The notes below the pieces were generated by a model. That model worked only from the letters and a program-made list of their open reading frames with translations. It had not been told where the DNA came from and did no database searches. 64,000 nt of DNA, taken from contig NZ_DASTAT010000093.1 of NCBI RefSeq assembly GCF_035712445.1, positions 62,001-126,000 of the forward strand, given 5' to 3'. A program made the position numbers and the translations under genes. The stretch is from Oligoflexus sp. (lineage in GTDB: Bacteria; Bdellovibrionota_B; Oligoflexia; Oligoflexales; Oligoflexaceae). Of this stretch, positions 40,365 to 49,463 are shown piece by piece (position 1 is the first letter of the stretch; every line of letters begins with the position of its first letter).

Positions 40365-41149
40365 TCATACTTGATGCCGACGTACTGGAAGGCCTAGGCT
40401 ACTTAAGCAAAATATGCGGAGACCACTTCTTTATAGTCGGAGCGGCCGCTAGAGATATTCTCATGCAACATCATAAATTACGGCTTTCAAGAGCTACAAG
40501 AGATGCCGATCTTGCTGTGCGGGTTGGCAGTTGGGTGAATTATGAGAAAATCCGGGTTCAACTCATGGGCAGCGGTTTTTTAGAGCAGACTGCGATGTAT
40601 AATTTTCGCTACAAAACAGCAATATTTGACATCATACCCTTCGGCGAAATATTGAATGGCAAAAGTGAGATTCTATGGCCCCAAGACGGCAAGATCATGA
40701 ATATGCTTGGCTTTGAAGATGCATTCCGTACGGCTCATAAATTCAGAACCAGTACCGGCATTGAAGTTCGAATTGCATCTCTATCATGCCTTGTGATGTT
40801 AAAGGTTATTGCCTGGAATGACCGCCCGCGGGAAAGACCTCAGGATCCAGTCGATATAGACTCAATCATAGCGAACTACCTGGATGCAGGCAATTTCGAT
40901 AGGCTTTATGATGAGCATTCGGATTTGGTAGACATGGATCCCTATACGATCGACAGAGCTGGTGCAGCCTTGATTGGCCGAGACTTGCGGGTACTGTGTT
41001 CTCATGCCGCTCGTATGGAGATGGAGCAGATACTTAAAAGAGAGTTGTCATATTCGGAAGGCTCTGTTTTCTTCCAACAGATGGCCGGTTTCAGAAAAAT
41101 CGACCCATATAGAGACAGAATATCGCTTATGCTATCGCAAATGGGTTAA
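40346..41149 (+). CDS. nucleotidyltransferase toxin partner (AbiEii-like)
   Basis: A 267-residue nucleotidyltransferase: FFIVGAAARDILMQHH is the G-x-R-D motif and RATRDADLAV the DxD metal site, with a third acidic residue in IFDIIPFGE. Late features are CLVMLKVIAWNDRPRERPQDPVDID, common in AbiEii and related minimal nucleotidyltransferases that use such a tail for substrate binding. It overlaps the AbiEi-like gene by 19 bases, the usual toxin position. It is the last recognisable island gene before the chromosomal marR gene. Confidence 0.8.
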   Translation: MDPKPIIILDADVLEGLGYLSKICGDHFFIVGAAARDILMQHHKLRLSRATRDADLAVRVGSWVNYEKIRVQLMGSGFLEQTAMYNFRYKTAIFDIIPFGEILNGKSEILWPQDGKIMNMLGFEDAFRTAHKFRTSTGIEVRIASLSCLVMLKVIAWNDRPRERPQDPVDIDSIIANYLDAGNFDRLYDEHSDLVDMDPYTIDRAGAALIGRDLRVLCSHAARMEMEQILKRELSYSEGSVFFQQMAGFRKIDPYRDRISLMLSQMG

Positions 41150-41213
41150 TCTCTCAGCCCTGCGATAAAGGCGTGCAGATCTCTCGCGCTTGCGAACGCA
41201 GAACGAATCCACC

Positions 41214-41681
41214 TCAACCAGGACCCACCCGTATCTGAGGAAGACTGCCTCCATGCGTGCATTCCATCACCCGTCGAATATCCTCGCGCATGCTTTCCAT
41301 CCGCTCCTTGCCCGTGATGGCGGCCCATTCGGTTTCGATGTCTCTATAAATGTCTTCCACCAAAGCCAAAAAATTTCGTCCTTTTCGTGTCAGCGCCACC
41401 AGAGATGCCCTGCCGTCATCGGGATGCTCAAGGCGCTTTACATAGCCATCGTGCTCCATGGCTTCGATGATTTTTGAAGCGGCCTGCTTGGTGACGCCCA
41501 GATTCTTCGCAAGGTCACGAGACGTGGCAGGGGCCTCACGTATAGCCACGAGCACATAGCCAAAGGTAGGGGGAATGTCCCGGTAGCCATGCTGAGCCAG
41601 ACGCTCGTGCAGCTGGTCAATCAAGTAACGAAAGGCCATCGCCATCAGTCTTGCCAAGGGTATGGGATTGGATTCCCCCAT
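41214..41681 (-). CDS. MarR-family transcriptional regulator
   Basis: The 155 residues have the MarR winged helix: PATSRDLAKNLGVTKQAASKIIEAMEHDGYVKRLEHPDDGRAS is the HTH plus the DxR wing, then LVALTRKGRNFL. It should bind DNA as a dimer and respond to small molecules. It lies 2 bases after the cupin gene on the same strand, and two palindromes upstream of that gene are likely its operators, giving autoregulation. Confidence 0.92.
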   Translation of the reverse strand: MGESNPIPLARLMAMAFRYLIDQLHERLAQHGYRDIPPTFGYVLVAIREAPATSRDLAKNLGVTKQAASKIIEAMEHDGYVKRLEHPDDGRASLVALTRKGRNFLALVEDIYRDIETEWAAITGKERMESMREDIRRVMECTHGGSLPQIRVGPG

Positions 41682-41683
41682 AT

Positions 41684-42058
41684 TTAAAGCGCCCAGGGTG
41701 GGATGAAGGTTGTCCCGTCCTTGAGACGAGCTTCACCGCCAACAGGAAGACAGCAGAGAGCCTGCAAAGGCTCGCTTCCGTGACAGGAGACTTCGAAGCT
41801 GGTATGAGGGGGCACAACGATAACGTCACCAGCTTTGGCGAGTGCAGTTTCATCCGCAATTCTCACCTGAGCTGAACCAGCGAGAATTACAAAAATTTCC
41901 TCGCGGGTCACCTGATGAGCCGTCGGAACCGTACCAGGCTGGATCTCCACTTTCCAGAGACTGTTGCAGACCGTGCCACGGGTTGGCGTTGCGAGGGATG
42001 TGAAAGTTGTTCCAGGCAGGGCATGAGTTGGGCCAGAAGGCGCGGATAAGACAGGCAT
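41684..42058 (-). CDS. cupin-domain protein
   Basis: A small cupin of 124 residues. The two cupin motifs are degraded but present: PGTVPTAHQVTREEIFVILAG for the first and AKAGDVIVVPPHTSFEVSC for the second. Metal-ligand His and Glu are partly kept (AHQ..EE and H). A metal-bound enzyme or a ligand sensor is possible. GAGG lies upstream of ATG 42058; the frame opens at 42085 inside the first operator, so the shorter form is preferred. It pairs with the MarR gene. Confidence 0.75.
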   Translation of the reverse strand: MPVLSAPSGPTHALPGTTFTSLATPTRGTVCNSLWKVEIQPGTVPTAHQVTREEIFVILAGSAQVRIADETALAKAGDVIVVPPHTSFEVSCHGSEPLQALCCLPVGGEARLKDGTTFIPPWAL

Positions 42059-42078
42059 AAATAAAGACCTCGTGTTTA

Positions 42079-42143
42079 TAGTCAACGGGGTTGACTAAAT
42101 AAACATAGTGAAGTTTAAGAGCTTAGTCAACTGGATTGACTAA
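42079..42143. promoter_or_regulatory. two matching palindromic operators of the cupin-marR unit
   Basis: TAGTCAA CGGGG TTGACTA (42079-42097) and TTAGTCAA CTGGA TTGACTAA (42123-42143) have identical half-sites and 5-base spacers, with centres about 45 bases apart. This is the right size for a MarR dimer. They lie just upstream of the cupin gene and 36 bases downstream of the minus-strand gene end at 42178, so repression of cupin-marR is the simplest reading. Confidence 0.8.
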
Positions 42144-42177
42144 TTCTGGTCGTTGCGTGATCTTAATGAAAGAGTAT

Positions 42178-42942
42178 TTAATCCGCAGGCTCTTCATATT
42201 CCGGCATGTTGGAAGCAGGGACCCAGGTCTGAAGTATTTTGCGGAAAGTTCCATCATCTTTCATGGCTTGAAAGCCGGCCTGCCACTTTTTTACGATGGC
42301 CTCGGAGGTTTTCTTGCTTAGTGCGACATACATCTTCACGTTCTTAACGTTCAGGATGACTTCGAACTCATCAGGATTCAGGTTCTCGGCCCTGAGTACG
42401 GATCTGTAGGTGAGATCTGTGCTGAGCATCGCCTGCACCCGCCCTGAATTCAGCATCCTGGCGTTGGAGCTGTGTGAAGTGGCAATGTGCAGATTCTTGA
42501 AATCTTTCTGCTCCATATATTCGGTCCAGGCATAGCCCCGCACGACACCGATCGACTTAAGGGTCATGGCATCTTCCAGGGATTTGATATGAATCTTCGA
42601 ATCCTTCCTGGCTATGATCACCCAATTGTTTTCCAGGATCGGACCTACCCAATAAAAGAGCGGATCACGGGCTTTGGTGCGGGACATCGTGAACACGACG
42701 ACATTGGGTCGCTTTTGAATGTTGAGGTAGGCGCGTGCCCAAGGCACGACGTGAATGGGGTCGGTATTTCCGATGCGCTTTTGAATTTCCTTGACGATCT
42801 CAACCCCGGCGCCGCTTACTGTGCCGTCCGGTTGAATAAAGCTATAGGGAGGATCTTCTTCGGTCAGAATTTCAAGAGTCTGGGCCCTGCAAGGAAGGGT
42901 CGGCAGCAGGCCAAGAATGGCAACAAGAAGCACCTTCAGCAC
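42178..42942 (-). CDS. periplasmic substrate-binding protein (SBP family 3)
   Basis: Signal peptide MLKVLLVAILGLLPTLPCRAQ followed by a bacterial extracellular solute-binding fold: EILTEEDPPYSFIQPDGTVSGAGVEIVKEI, VVPWARAYLNIQ, then LKSIGVVRGYAWTEYM and GTFRKILQTW at the end. This style (PWxRAY) is common in stand-alone binding proteins found without a transporter, and indeed none is adjacent. Ligand unknown, perhaps an amino acid. Confidence 0.85.
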   Translation of the reverse strand: MLKVLLVAILGLLPTLPCRAQTLEILTEEDPPYSFIQPDGTVSGAGVEIVKEIQKRIGNTDPIHVVPWARAYLNIQKRPNVVVFTMSRTKARDPLFYWVGPILENNWVIIARKDSKIHIKSLEDAMTLKSIGVVRGYAWTEYMEQKDFKNLHIATSHSSNARMLNSGRVQAMLSTDLTYRSVLRAENLNPDEFEVILNVKNVKMYVALSKKTSEAIVKKWQAGFQAMKDDGTFRKILQTWVPASNMPEYEEPAD

Positions 42943-43389
42943 GAGACACCCCCTCCTTCTGAGCTCAAAAAGATGGCTTCTGACAATAGAGTCTCAACAA
43001 GGAATGTCTCATTTTTAAAATGATTTGGCGAGAAACTTGGTAATTTCACTAGGTTTGCCACAGACAGAGACTTGCATGCCAGGGGTGGGAGGTCGACTCG
43101 ATTGCAGAAGTTTCGGTCGACGAGTGGAGCGATTTGAATATAAGGGCGAACTCGAAAATTCCGAGTTCGTTGCCGATCGGAGCAGACTCCACAGTGGTGA
43201 GATAATCGACATCCATCCACCGAAGACATAAGCCCGGCCGCTGAGGGCGATGACACTCAGGCGATTCCTCGCGGATTTGAGACCGAGAGATGCAATGCCG
43301 ATCACTCACAACGACTGACGCATGATAGCCATCGTTTGCTCTGCATGCACGGAAATGTGAGATTCGTCGTTCTGCCTAAGCCGACTGGC
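42943..43389. other. gene-poor gap
   Basis: 447 bases between the binding protein and the histidine kinase. Several open frames overlap each other on both strands, none with a credible ribosome site or family pattern. Short GAACTCGAAAATTCCGAGTTC around 43149 is an inverted repeat (CTCGgAATTTTCGAG-like) whose role is unknown. Confidence 0.4.
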
Positions 43390-45099
43390 TTAATCCGATG
43401 AATTGGCCGTCTTGGGAATGGTGAAATGAAAGATTCCGCCACGCCCCTGGCTACTTTCCGACCAGATTCTGCCGCCCAGACGCTTGATGAATTCGGCGCA
43501 AAGGTAAAGTCCAAGGCCGGAATGATTTTCCTTGTTGAGGTCGAAGATTTTTTCCTCAAGCTCAGGCACAATGCCATGACCGGAATCCAGAACAGAGACC
43601 TGGAGAGACTCGTTCTGATCCTGGATTCTGATTTCAATCCTGCCATTCTCGGGAGTAAATTTGATAGAGTTGGCCAGAAGGTTACGAATCACAGTCTGAA
43701 CCAGGTTCCAGTCGGAGGCAATGGGCTGCCGGGTCTTGGAAGCCAGGGATACATGGATGTTCTTATCGACGATCGCCGGCTGCAGAAAGGCCAGGGTTTC
43801 CTCAATAAGGGTCTCCACCTCGAAGTTCCGCCGTGATATCTGGAGCACTCCGAGTTCTGATTTGGACCAGATCAGGAGCTGGTCGATCAGCCCCACGCAG
43901 CTGCGGGCGCTGAAGTGCATCGTCTCCAAAAGAGCGCTCAGATCCTGGGGATGATAGCACTCAATCTTTCCCGCGAGGTTTTCGGCAGTCAAAGCCAGAC
44001 CGGATAGGGAGCCTTGCAGATCATGCCCCATGACGGCCAAAAGCTTTGTTTTCATCTGATTGATTTCTTTTAACTCCAACTCCACCTTCTTTTGCAGCGA
44101 GACATTCTTGAAGATGATAAGAAACCCGGTGCGACCAACAAGCCCATCCTGCAGGGGTCTTTGAATGATGTCATAGAACTCATGATCTTTCTGCCAGTGC
44201 AGTTCACAAGGGTCCTCGGACCGAATGCGATCGGAAAGCCCAGGTTCGCGGCCGAAGACCTGATCCCAGGGAGCACCCATAATGCCAGGAGGGAGTCCAA
44301 AGACGGTTTGCGCTGGAACGTTGAAGTCAACGAGGTGGCGCTTGAAGTCAAAGACGAAGTAAAGATCGGGCGTATGATCGAGGATCTGGCTCCTCGCAAA
44401 AGGTATCACGTCCAGGATATTTCGCCGGAAGATCGCATAGGCCATCATAAACGCGGATGCTGCGAGGAGGGCCGGCGTCAGCTGCAGGAAGCGGAGATTT
44501 TCATAGTAGATGACAGCCAGGCTGTCGATCAGAAAAGGCGCGAATATAGCCAGATTGATAAGCCAGGTCTTCAGCCGGTGGTAGGGACTCAGATGGCGTT
44601 TGGCTGTGAGTATAAGAAAAATGGAAAGGATCGTGACAATTCTGGCCTGGATATTATGGATTATAAACCAGGGTCCATTCGAGAAAGCCAGGAGGTCCAC
44701 ACCCCGGTAGTGAAGCAGTCGATAGTTGCCAATAAACTGCTCATGCAGAGGACTGATGATAAGAGCAAGGCCGATCAGCGGAGTCGCTGAAAACAGAGCC
44801 CAGACCCATCTGGGCCAAGGGGATCCGCCGTGCAGAGTATGGGCGATCACGATAATGCTGAGAGGAAGGAGAGTCGGGGATAGCATTTTCATGCGATTCA
44901 AAAGGATTTTGCTTCCGAAATCGTCCACATGCGGAATCAGGGCAGCAAAAAAGGACCAAACGCCGCATAGGATGAAAAAGACCAGGAGGGCTCCCGCCGG
45001 AGGCAGGCTGCGGAACTTCAGACTATAAAAGGCCAAACCCAGCATCAGAAAGGCCGATAACCATTGAATCAGGTTGAGAATCACATAATCAAAAGGCAT
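43390..45099 (-). CDS. membrane sensor histidine kinase (7TM-type sensor, PAS, HisKA, HATPase)
   Basis: A 569-residue kinase. Residues 8-235 hold about seven or eight membrane helices (FDYVILNLIQWLSAFLMLGLA etc.), as in the 7TM histidine-kinase sensor family. A PAS-like domain follows (ILDHTPDLYFVFDF), then HisKA with MGHDLQGSLSGLAL, the N box VIRNLLANSIKFTPENG and G boxes LDSGHGIV and SGLGLYLC. The frame opens at 45168, overlapping the divergent regulator, so ATG 45099 (MPFDYVI) is chosen. It is divergent from a LuxR-type response regulator, its likely partner. Confidence 0.9.
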   Translation of the reverse strand: MPFDYVILNLIQWLSAFLMLGLAFYSLKFRSLPPAGALLVFFILCGVWSFFAALIPHVDDFGSKILLNRMKMLSPTLLPLSIIVIAHTLHGGSPWPRWVWALFSATPLIGLALIISPLHEQFIGNYRLLHYRGVDLLAFSNGPWFIIHNIQARIVTILSIFLILTAKRHLSPYHRLKTWLINLAIFAPFLIDSLAVIYYENLRFLQLTPALLAASAFMMAYAIFRRNILDVIPFARSQILDHTPDLYFVFDFKRHLVDFNVPAQTVFGLPPGIMGAPWDQVFGREPGLSDRIRSEDPCELHWQKDHEFYDIIQRPLQDGLVGRTGFLIIFKNVSLQKKVELELKEINQMKTKLLAVMGHDLQGSLSGLALTAENLAGKIECYHPQDLSALLETMHFSARSCVGLIDQLLIWSKSELGVLQISRRNFEVETLIEETLAFLQPAIVDKNIHVSLASKTRQPIASDWNLVQTVIRNLLANSIKFTPENGRIEIRIQDQNESLQVSVLDSGHGIVPELEEKIFDLNKENHSGLGLYLCAEFIKRLGGRIWSESSQGRGGIFHFTIPKTANSSD

Positions 45100-45159
45100 G
45101 CTGTATTCCAAAAGCGGGTTGGTCTTGAACTCTTTAAAGGATAACTCTAGAATTTGAGT

Positions 45160-45819
45160 ATGAAACAAGCAAAAGTTTTTATCGTTGAAGACAACTTGAT
45201 TTTTCGCATGGGTCTGAAAGAGCTCCTGAGTCAGGACGAACGGTTCCTTTGCATTGGAGAGGCGGATAATGGGCTGAATGCCTTGTCCAGTCTGTCCAGG
45301 CTGGAACCTGACATTGTCCTTTTGGATCTGGAAATGCCCCGCTTCGACGGTGTTCAGTTCCTGCGCGAGCTTTGGACTCTGCGTCGGGGCTTACGCGTCC
45401 TGATCCTTTCCCAGGATTCTCCAAAGCACCGCATCCAGGAACTTCTGGATCTGGGGATTGATGGGCATATCATGAAGGTCGAAGACAGTTCAGAAATCCT
45501 GCGTGGACTGCATGCACTTGCCGAGGGGCAGAAATACTTCAGTGCAAAGATGGGCGAGCGCTATTACGACCTTTTACGTGAGTATCGACTGACTGCCGCA
45601 GCCGCGCCATCCACGGAGCATGTTGTGGCTAAACTTTCCCCGCGCGAAAAGCAGATTGCTCTTTTGATAGCCGAGGGCAAAACCAACAAAGATATGGCCA
45701 GAATTCTGGAATGTTCCGAGCATACCATCAAGTGTCATAAGGCTAATCTTATGCGCAAGATGGGTGTGCAGAATTCAGCCGAAGTGGTGGCCTGGACGTC
45801 TCGCGTCAGGCTTTTGTAA
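45160..45819 (+). CDS. response regulator with LuxR-type output domain
   Basis: NarL/FixJ-type regulator of 219 residues. Receiver: VEDN, phospho-Asp in VLLDLEMPRFDG, SQDS, and Lys in GHIMKVEDS. LuxR HTH: LSPREKQIALLIAEGKTNKDMARILECSEHTIKCHKANLMRKMG. It starts about 60 bases from the divergent histidine kinase, so the two share a control region and probably form one pathway. TTG 45154 is an alternative start. Confidence 0.92.
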   Translation: MKQAKVFIVEDNLIFRMGLKELLSQDERFLCIGEADNGLNALSSLSRLEPDIVLLDLEMPRFDGVQFLRELWTLRRGLRVLILSQDSPKHRIQELLDLGIDGHIMKVEDSSEILRGLHALAEGQKYFSAKMGERYYDLLREYRLTAAAAPSTEHVVAKLSPREKQIALLIAEGKTNKDMARILECSEHTIKCHKANLMRKMGVQNSAEVVAWTSRVRLL

Positions 45820-45824
45820 GCGAG

Positions 45825-46412
45825 TCAGGGAAGAATGGGAAGCAGCTTGCGGCAGGATTCGCGAATATAAGATTTCCGTTTGCTTACTCTTTGCCACTGT
45901 CCGTCAATGAAAAGCCGCGACATTCCATGCACAGAGGCCCAGGCTAGATTTGCCATATGATTTTTTTCCTCGTCTGTCGCATCAAGCGGAAGACAGGCTG
46001 CGGCTGTCTGTTTCAAATGGCCGAAGGATTTTGAGGATAGCTGCTTGACCTCCTGAAAGCGTTCATCCTGAAAAAACCGAGGATCAAACATCAGTCGATA
46101 ATGGGCTGGGTTTTCCAAAGCAAAGTTCACATAAGCCACGCCCAGTTCCAGGAAGCGGTCCTTGGTGCTTAAGGTCGCGTCTTCAGTCACAGCCTCCAGC
46201 GCTTCAAGAAATTTTTCATAGCCATCCGCGGCAACCACCGCAAGAAGATGCTCGACACTTTCAAAATGCCGATAGGGAGCTGTGCGCGAAACATCCAGTC
46301 GCCGCGCCAGCTCACGAAAGCCGATCAAAGCCACCTCGTCCTTCCGAAGCATGTCCAATGTCTCAGCAATCAGAGCCTCTCTGAGATCCCCGTGATGATA
46401 ATTTTTTGTCAT
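45825..46412 (-). CDS. TetR-family transcriptional regulator
   Basis: The 195 residues begin MTKNYHHGDLREALIAETLDML, with the HTH GFRELARRLDVSRTAPYRHF, characteristic of TetR. The C-terminal part LGVAYVNFALENPAHYRLMFDPRFF matches the TetR_C_13/WHG-type ligand domain. The frame opens at 46499, overlapping the divergent oxidoreductase, and would cover a palindrome at 46433-46451; ATG 46412 leaves it as operator. Confidence 0.92.
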   Translation of the reverse strand: MTKNYHHGDLREALIAETLDMLRKDEVALIGFRELARRLDVSRTAPYRHFESVEHLLAVVAADGYEKFLEALEAVTEDATLSTKDRFLELGVAYVNFALENPAHYRLMFDPRFFQDERFQEVKQLSSKSFGHLKQTAAACLPLDATDEEKNHMANLAWASVHGMSRLFIDGQWQRVSKRKSYIRESCRKLLPILP

Positions 46413-46432
46413 AAGCGCGGAACCATCTCCTG

Positions 46433-46451
46433 ATGTTGACGGTGACAACAT
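46433..46451. promoter_or_regulatory. candidate TetR operator in the divergent control region
   Basis: ATGTTG ACGGTGA CAACAT is an inverted repeat between the TetR gene and the divergent oxidoreductase. A divergent TetR gene and target gene with a palindrome between them is the usual arrangement. Confidence 0.6.
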
Positions 46452-46497
46452 TTCTAGAGTATCCAGGGAATTGAAGTCAACAGAGGAGTCGTAAACC

Positions 46498-48123
46498 ATG
46501 ACCGTAGGAACGCTGCTGCGCCGTGCAACACTTGATAATCATTATGATAGTATAGTCATTGGCTCGGGGATCGGTGGCCTTACGACCGCTATTTGTCTGG
46601 CCAAGACGGGCCAGAAAGTGCTGGTGCTCGAACGGCATTATACCGCGGGTGGGTTCACGCATACCTATGAACGCAAAGGCTACGAGTGGGATGTCGGTGT
46701 TCATTATATCGGGGATGTGCATAGGGAAGGCTCGACCTTAAGGCGGGTGTTTGACTATATCGGAGACGGGGACATCCATTGGGCCGAGATGAGTCCGGTC
46801 TATGACCGTATCCATGTCGGGAGTGAAGCCTTTGATTATGTGAAGGGCGAAGACGCTTTTCGCGAGCGGATGATTGCGTATTTCCCCGAGGAAAAAGCAG
46901 CGATCACGGACTACATTAAGCTCATAAAAAAGGTGAATCGAAGCTCGTCCTCTTACTTCATGGAGCACGCTTTACCCCCGTGGTTGGCGAGGATTCTTTA
47001 TAAGCGGCTCACAAGCCCCTTCCTTGAGTTTGCCAGGCAGACCACTGAAGAGGTTCTGCTGCGGCTCACAAAGAATCGCAAACTCATCGCGGTCCTGACT
47101 GGTCAGTGGGGTGATTATGGGCTTCCGCCGAGTCAATCCAGTTTCGCCATGCATGCCCTCGTGGCGAAACATTATCTGAATGGAGCCGGCTATCCTGTCG
47201 GTGGGTCTGCATCCATAGCCCGCGCTGCTGAAGCTGTTTTGAATAAACACGGCGGGCAATTGATCACGAGCGCAGCTGTCGAGGAAATCATCATAGATGG
47301 GAGGAAAGCCACAGGAGTCAGGCTACAGGATGGACGTACGATTACAGCCAGGAATATCATAAGCGCTGCCGGCGTCATCAACACCTTTCAAAAACTTCTG
47401 CCGGATACCTGTCCCGTGAAAAAGGAGTATCTTCGGAATCTGCAGCGAGTCACGCCTTCCTTTGCTCATATGTGCCTTTACATCGGCATCAAGGGTGATC
47501 TGAGAGAACTGAAGGTCCCGAGCACGAACCTTTGGATCTATCCCAACGAGGATTACGATGCGAACCTTCAGAAGTTCACTCCCAAGCCGACCTTTGATTT
47601 CCCGGTCGTCTACATTTCCTTCCCGTCAAGCAAAGACCCCGACTGGGATAAAAAGCGTCCCGGTAAAAGCACGATAGAAATCGTGGTCCCGGCGCCTTAT
47701 GCGTGGTTCGCGAAATGGAAAGACACTCCCTGGCAAAAGCGTGGGCCCGAGTATGCCCAGCTGAAAAAAGACATGACCAACCATCTTCTGGACATTCTTC
47801 TTGCGAAGTATCCCCAGCTTGAAGGTGTAATTCACTACACTGAACTGTCGAGCCCGCTGTCCACCGCTCACTTCAGCAACTATGAACACGGCGAAATTTA
47901 TGGCATCAACCATGACCCGCAGCGGTTTCAGGAACGCTGGCTACGGACCGACACTCCTGTCCGGAATTTGTATCTCACCGGTCAGGACATCGTGACCTGC
48001 GGGATTGGAGGCGCCCTGAGTGCGGGTGTGCTCACAGCGATCCGGATACTTGGCCCCTTCCGCGCCCGGCATCTGATCGCTCTGATGAAGCCCGGCAAAC
48101 GTACGGCTTCCGCAGCCCTTTGA
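46498..48123 (+). CDS. FAD-dependent oxidoreductase, phytoene desaturase / retinol saturase-like
   Basis: A 541-residue flavoprotein. FAD-binding motif SIVIGSGIGGLTTAICLAKTG, then VLVLERHYTAGGFTHTYERKGYEWDVGVHYIG, the pattern of all-trans-retinol 13,14-reductase and carotenoid-type desaturases. PVGGSASIARAAEAVLNKHGG and the late LYLTGQDIVTCGIGGALSAGVLTA complete the fold. The substrate could be a carotenoid, a polyunsaturated lipid or other isoprenoid. The divergent TetR gene likely represses it. No carotenoid genes are adjacent. Confidence 0.85.
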   Translation: MTVGTLLRRATLDNHYDSIVIGSGIGGLTTAICLAKTGQKVLVLERHYTAGGFTHTYERKGYEWDVGVHYIGDVHREGSTLRRVFDYIGDGDIHWAEMSPVYDRIHVGSEAFDYVKGEDAFRERMIAYFPEEKAAITDYIKLIKKVNRSSSSYFMEHALPPWLARILYKRLTSPFLEFARQTTEEVLLRLTKNRKLIAVLTGQWGDYGLPPSQSSFAMHALVAKHYLNGAGYPVGGSASIARAAEAVLNKHGGQLITSAAVEEIIIDGRKATGVRLQDGRTITARNIISAAGVINTFQKLLPDTCPVKKEYLRNLQRVTPSFAHMCLYIGIKGDLRELKVPSTNLWIYPNEDYDANLQKFTPKPTFDFPVVYISFPSSKDPDWDKKRPGKSTIEIVVPAPYAWFAKWKDTPWQKRGPEYAQLKKDMTNHLLDILLAKYPQLEGVIHYTELSSPLSTAHFSNYEHGEIYGINHDPQRFQERWLRTDTPVRNLYLTGQDIVTCGIGGALSAGVLTAIRILGPFRARHLIALMKPGKRTASAAL

Positions 48124-48210
48124 TGCGCAGTTTGGGCTGGTTCTGGACTTCGGTCCGGAATTTGCAAATTCCTGCTTAGGGTAACGAAGGCTCATCGACA
48201 AGGAGACTCT

Positions 48211-48615
48211 ATGTATATTCAGGTTAATGCTCACAATTCACTCACGGCTCCAGCCAGACTTCAATCCTGGGCATCGGACGAGCTGGAGAGGGCTCTGAGT
48301 CGTTTCAGTGCGAAGCTCTCCCGTATCGAAGTTTATCTGAGCGATGAAAATAAGGACAAAGAAGGCGCAAACGATAAACGCTGCGCTATAGAAGCGAAAC
48401 TGGATGGTTTTCCCATGATGGCCGTCGCGCATCAAGGCGATACGATTGGCGAAGCGCTGTTGGGAGCAACGGAAAAACTGGAGCGGATTCTGGATAAGAA
48501 AATCGGCAAGCTCCAGCATCATAAAGGTCACACACCTGTCGGCGGTGAGCCATTCGCGGATCTGAATCCAAGCCGCGATGAAGAGGACGTGGACCAGGAG
48601 TTTGAAACCCTTTAA
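48211..48615 (+). CDS. ribosome hibernation / RaiA-HPF-like factor
   Basis: The first 100 residues have the HPF/RaiA alpha-beta fold: YIQVNAHNSL..PARLQSWASDELERALSRFSAKLSRIEVYLSDEN, then CAIEAKLDG and VAHQGDTIGEALLGATEKLERILDKKIGKL. The last 30 residues are acidic and probably disordered. Such factors bind the small subunit in stationary phase. No long C-terminal dimerisation domain is present, so it is a short-type HPF or YfiA. AAGGAG precedes the ATG. Hsp20 follows, consistent with stress context. Confidence 0.85.
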   Translation: MYIQVNAHNSLTAPARLQSWASDELERALSRFSAKLSRIEVYLSDENKDKEGANDKRCAIEAKLDGFPMMAVAHQGDTIGEALLGATEKLERILDKKIGKLQHHKGHTPVGGEPFADLNPSRDEEDVDQEFETL

Positions 48616-48754
48616 CGGGTTCACGGTTTGATGCCGCGGGCTCATGCCCTTGATGCTCTGCGGTGTCACCTCCGATTTTTCTTCTGCATTTTTCCGCCAG
48701 TGTCTTTCATCCCCAGCATTATGTACCCGCTTTCATTTACATGGATTCCCAAGC

Positions 48755-48782
48755 TTGACAAGCCCGCTGGCCGTTCTAATCT
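48755..48782 (+). promoter_or_regulatory. possible promoter of the hsp20 gene
   Basis: TTGACA (48755-48760), spacer 16, TAATCT (48777-48782), about 57 bases before the hsp20 start. The -35 is perfect, the -10 moderate. No heat-shock-specific element was recognised. Confidence 0.45.
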
Positions 48783-48838
48783 GCAGGCAGATAGACGATA
48801 GAATTCTCAAACCATGCAACACACCGGGAGAATTTGTT

Positions 48839-49408
48839 ATGGCCAATACACCTGATCTGTGGCGTGATATGGATCGTTCGTTCTCGGGTTTCGGAACCTG
48901 GCGCCCGCTGCTCAGACAGCTCGATGATATCTTCAATGAAGCGATGGACACGCGCTTCGACAGCGGCCGCATGATGGTTCCGCAATGCGACATGGAGGAA
49001 TCCGCGGACCACTTCCTTCTGAGTTTTGATATGCCGGGGCTGGACAAGGACAATATTGATATCGAAATGCAGGGTAACAATCTGATCGTGACAGGGGAAC
49101 GCAAGCAGGAAAGCGAAAGAGGCGAAGGCCGCTCGCGCTTTGTCGAACGCCGTTACGGACGTTTTGAGCGTTCCATTCGTTTGCCGCAAAACGTAAAAGC
49201 CGATGGCATCGAAGCGGAATACATGAACGGTGTTTTGAAAGTCGCCGTTCCCAAGTCCGCTGAGTCGTCCCGGCACAAGATCAAGATTGGCAGTGGCAGC
49301 AGCAGCGGCATTTTCAGCAAAATTGCGCACAAACTGTCCGGTAGCGACGCGTCGGTTGGCGTCAAAGGCGGGGAAAGCGCTCAGCAGAAGAGCGAAATGA
49401 AACACTGA
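48839..49408 (+). CDS. small heat-shock protein (Hsp20 / alpha-crystallin)
   Basis: Residues 45-150 hold the alpha-crystallin domain: PQCDMEESADHFLLSFDMPGLDKDNIDIE, NNLIVTGERKQE, RYGRFERSIRLP and MNGVLKVAVPK. The first 40 residues are the variable N-terminal arm; the C-terminus is unusually long (about 35 residues, Gly/Ser/Lys rich). The frame opens at 48644 but GGGAG (48826-48830) stands 8 bases before ATG 48839. It should be an ATP-independent holdase. Confidence 0.93.
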   Translation: MANTPDLWRDMDRSFSGFGTWRPLLRQLDDIFNEAMDTRFDSGRMMVPQCDMEESADHFLLSFDMPGLDKDNIDIEMQGNNLIVTGERKQESERGEGRSRFVERRYGRFERSIRLPQNVKADGIEAEYMNGVLKVAVPKSAESSRHKIKIGSGSSSGIFSKIAHKLSGSDASVGVKGGESAQQKSEMKH

Positions 49409-49463
49409 CGGCAGGGGTGGTGCCGCCCCCTTGGCATTGGGACGGCACAGCCTTGCGCCTGCG

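Noticed and set aside
42936..43309. Several short frames in the gap before the histidine kinase
   Set aside because: They overlap on both strands and none has a ribosome site or family pattern.
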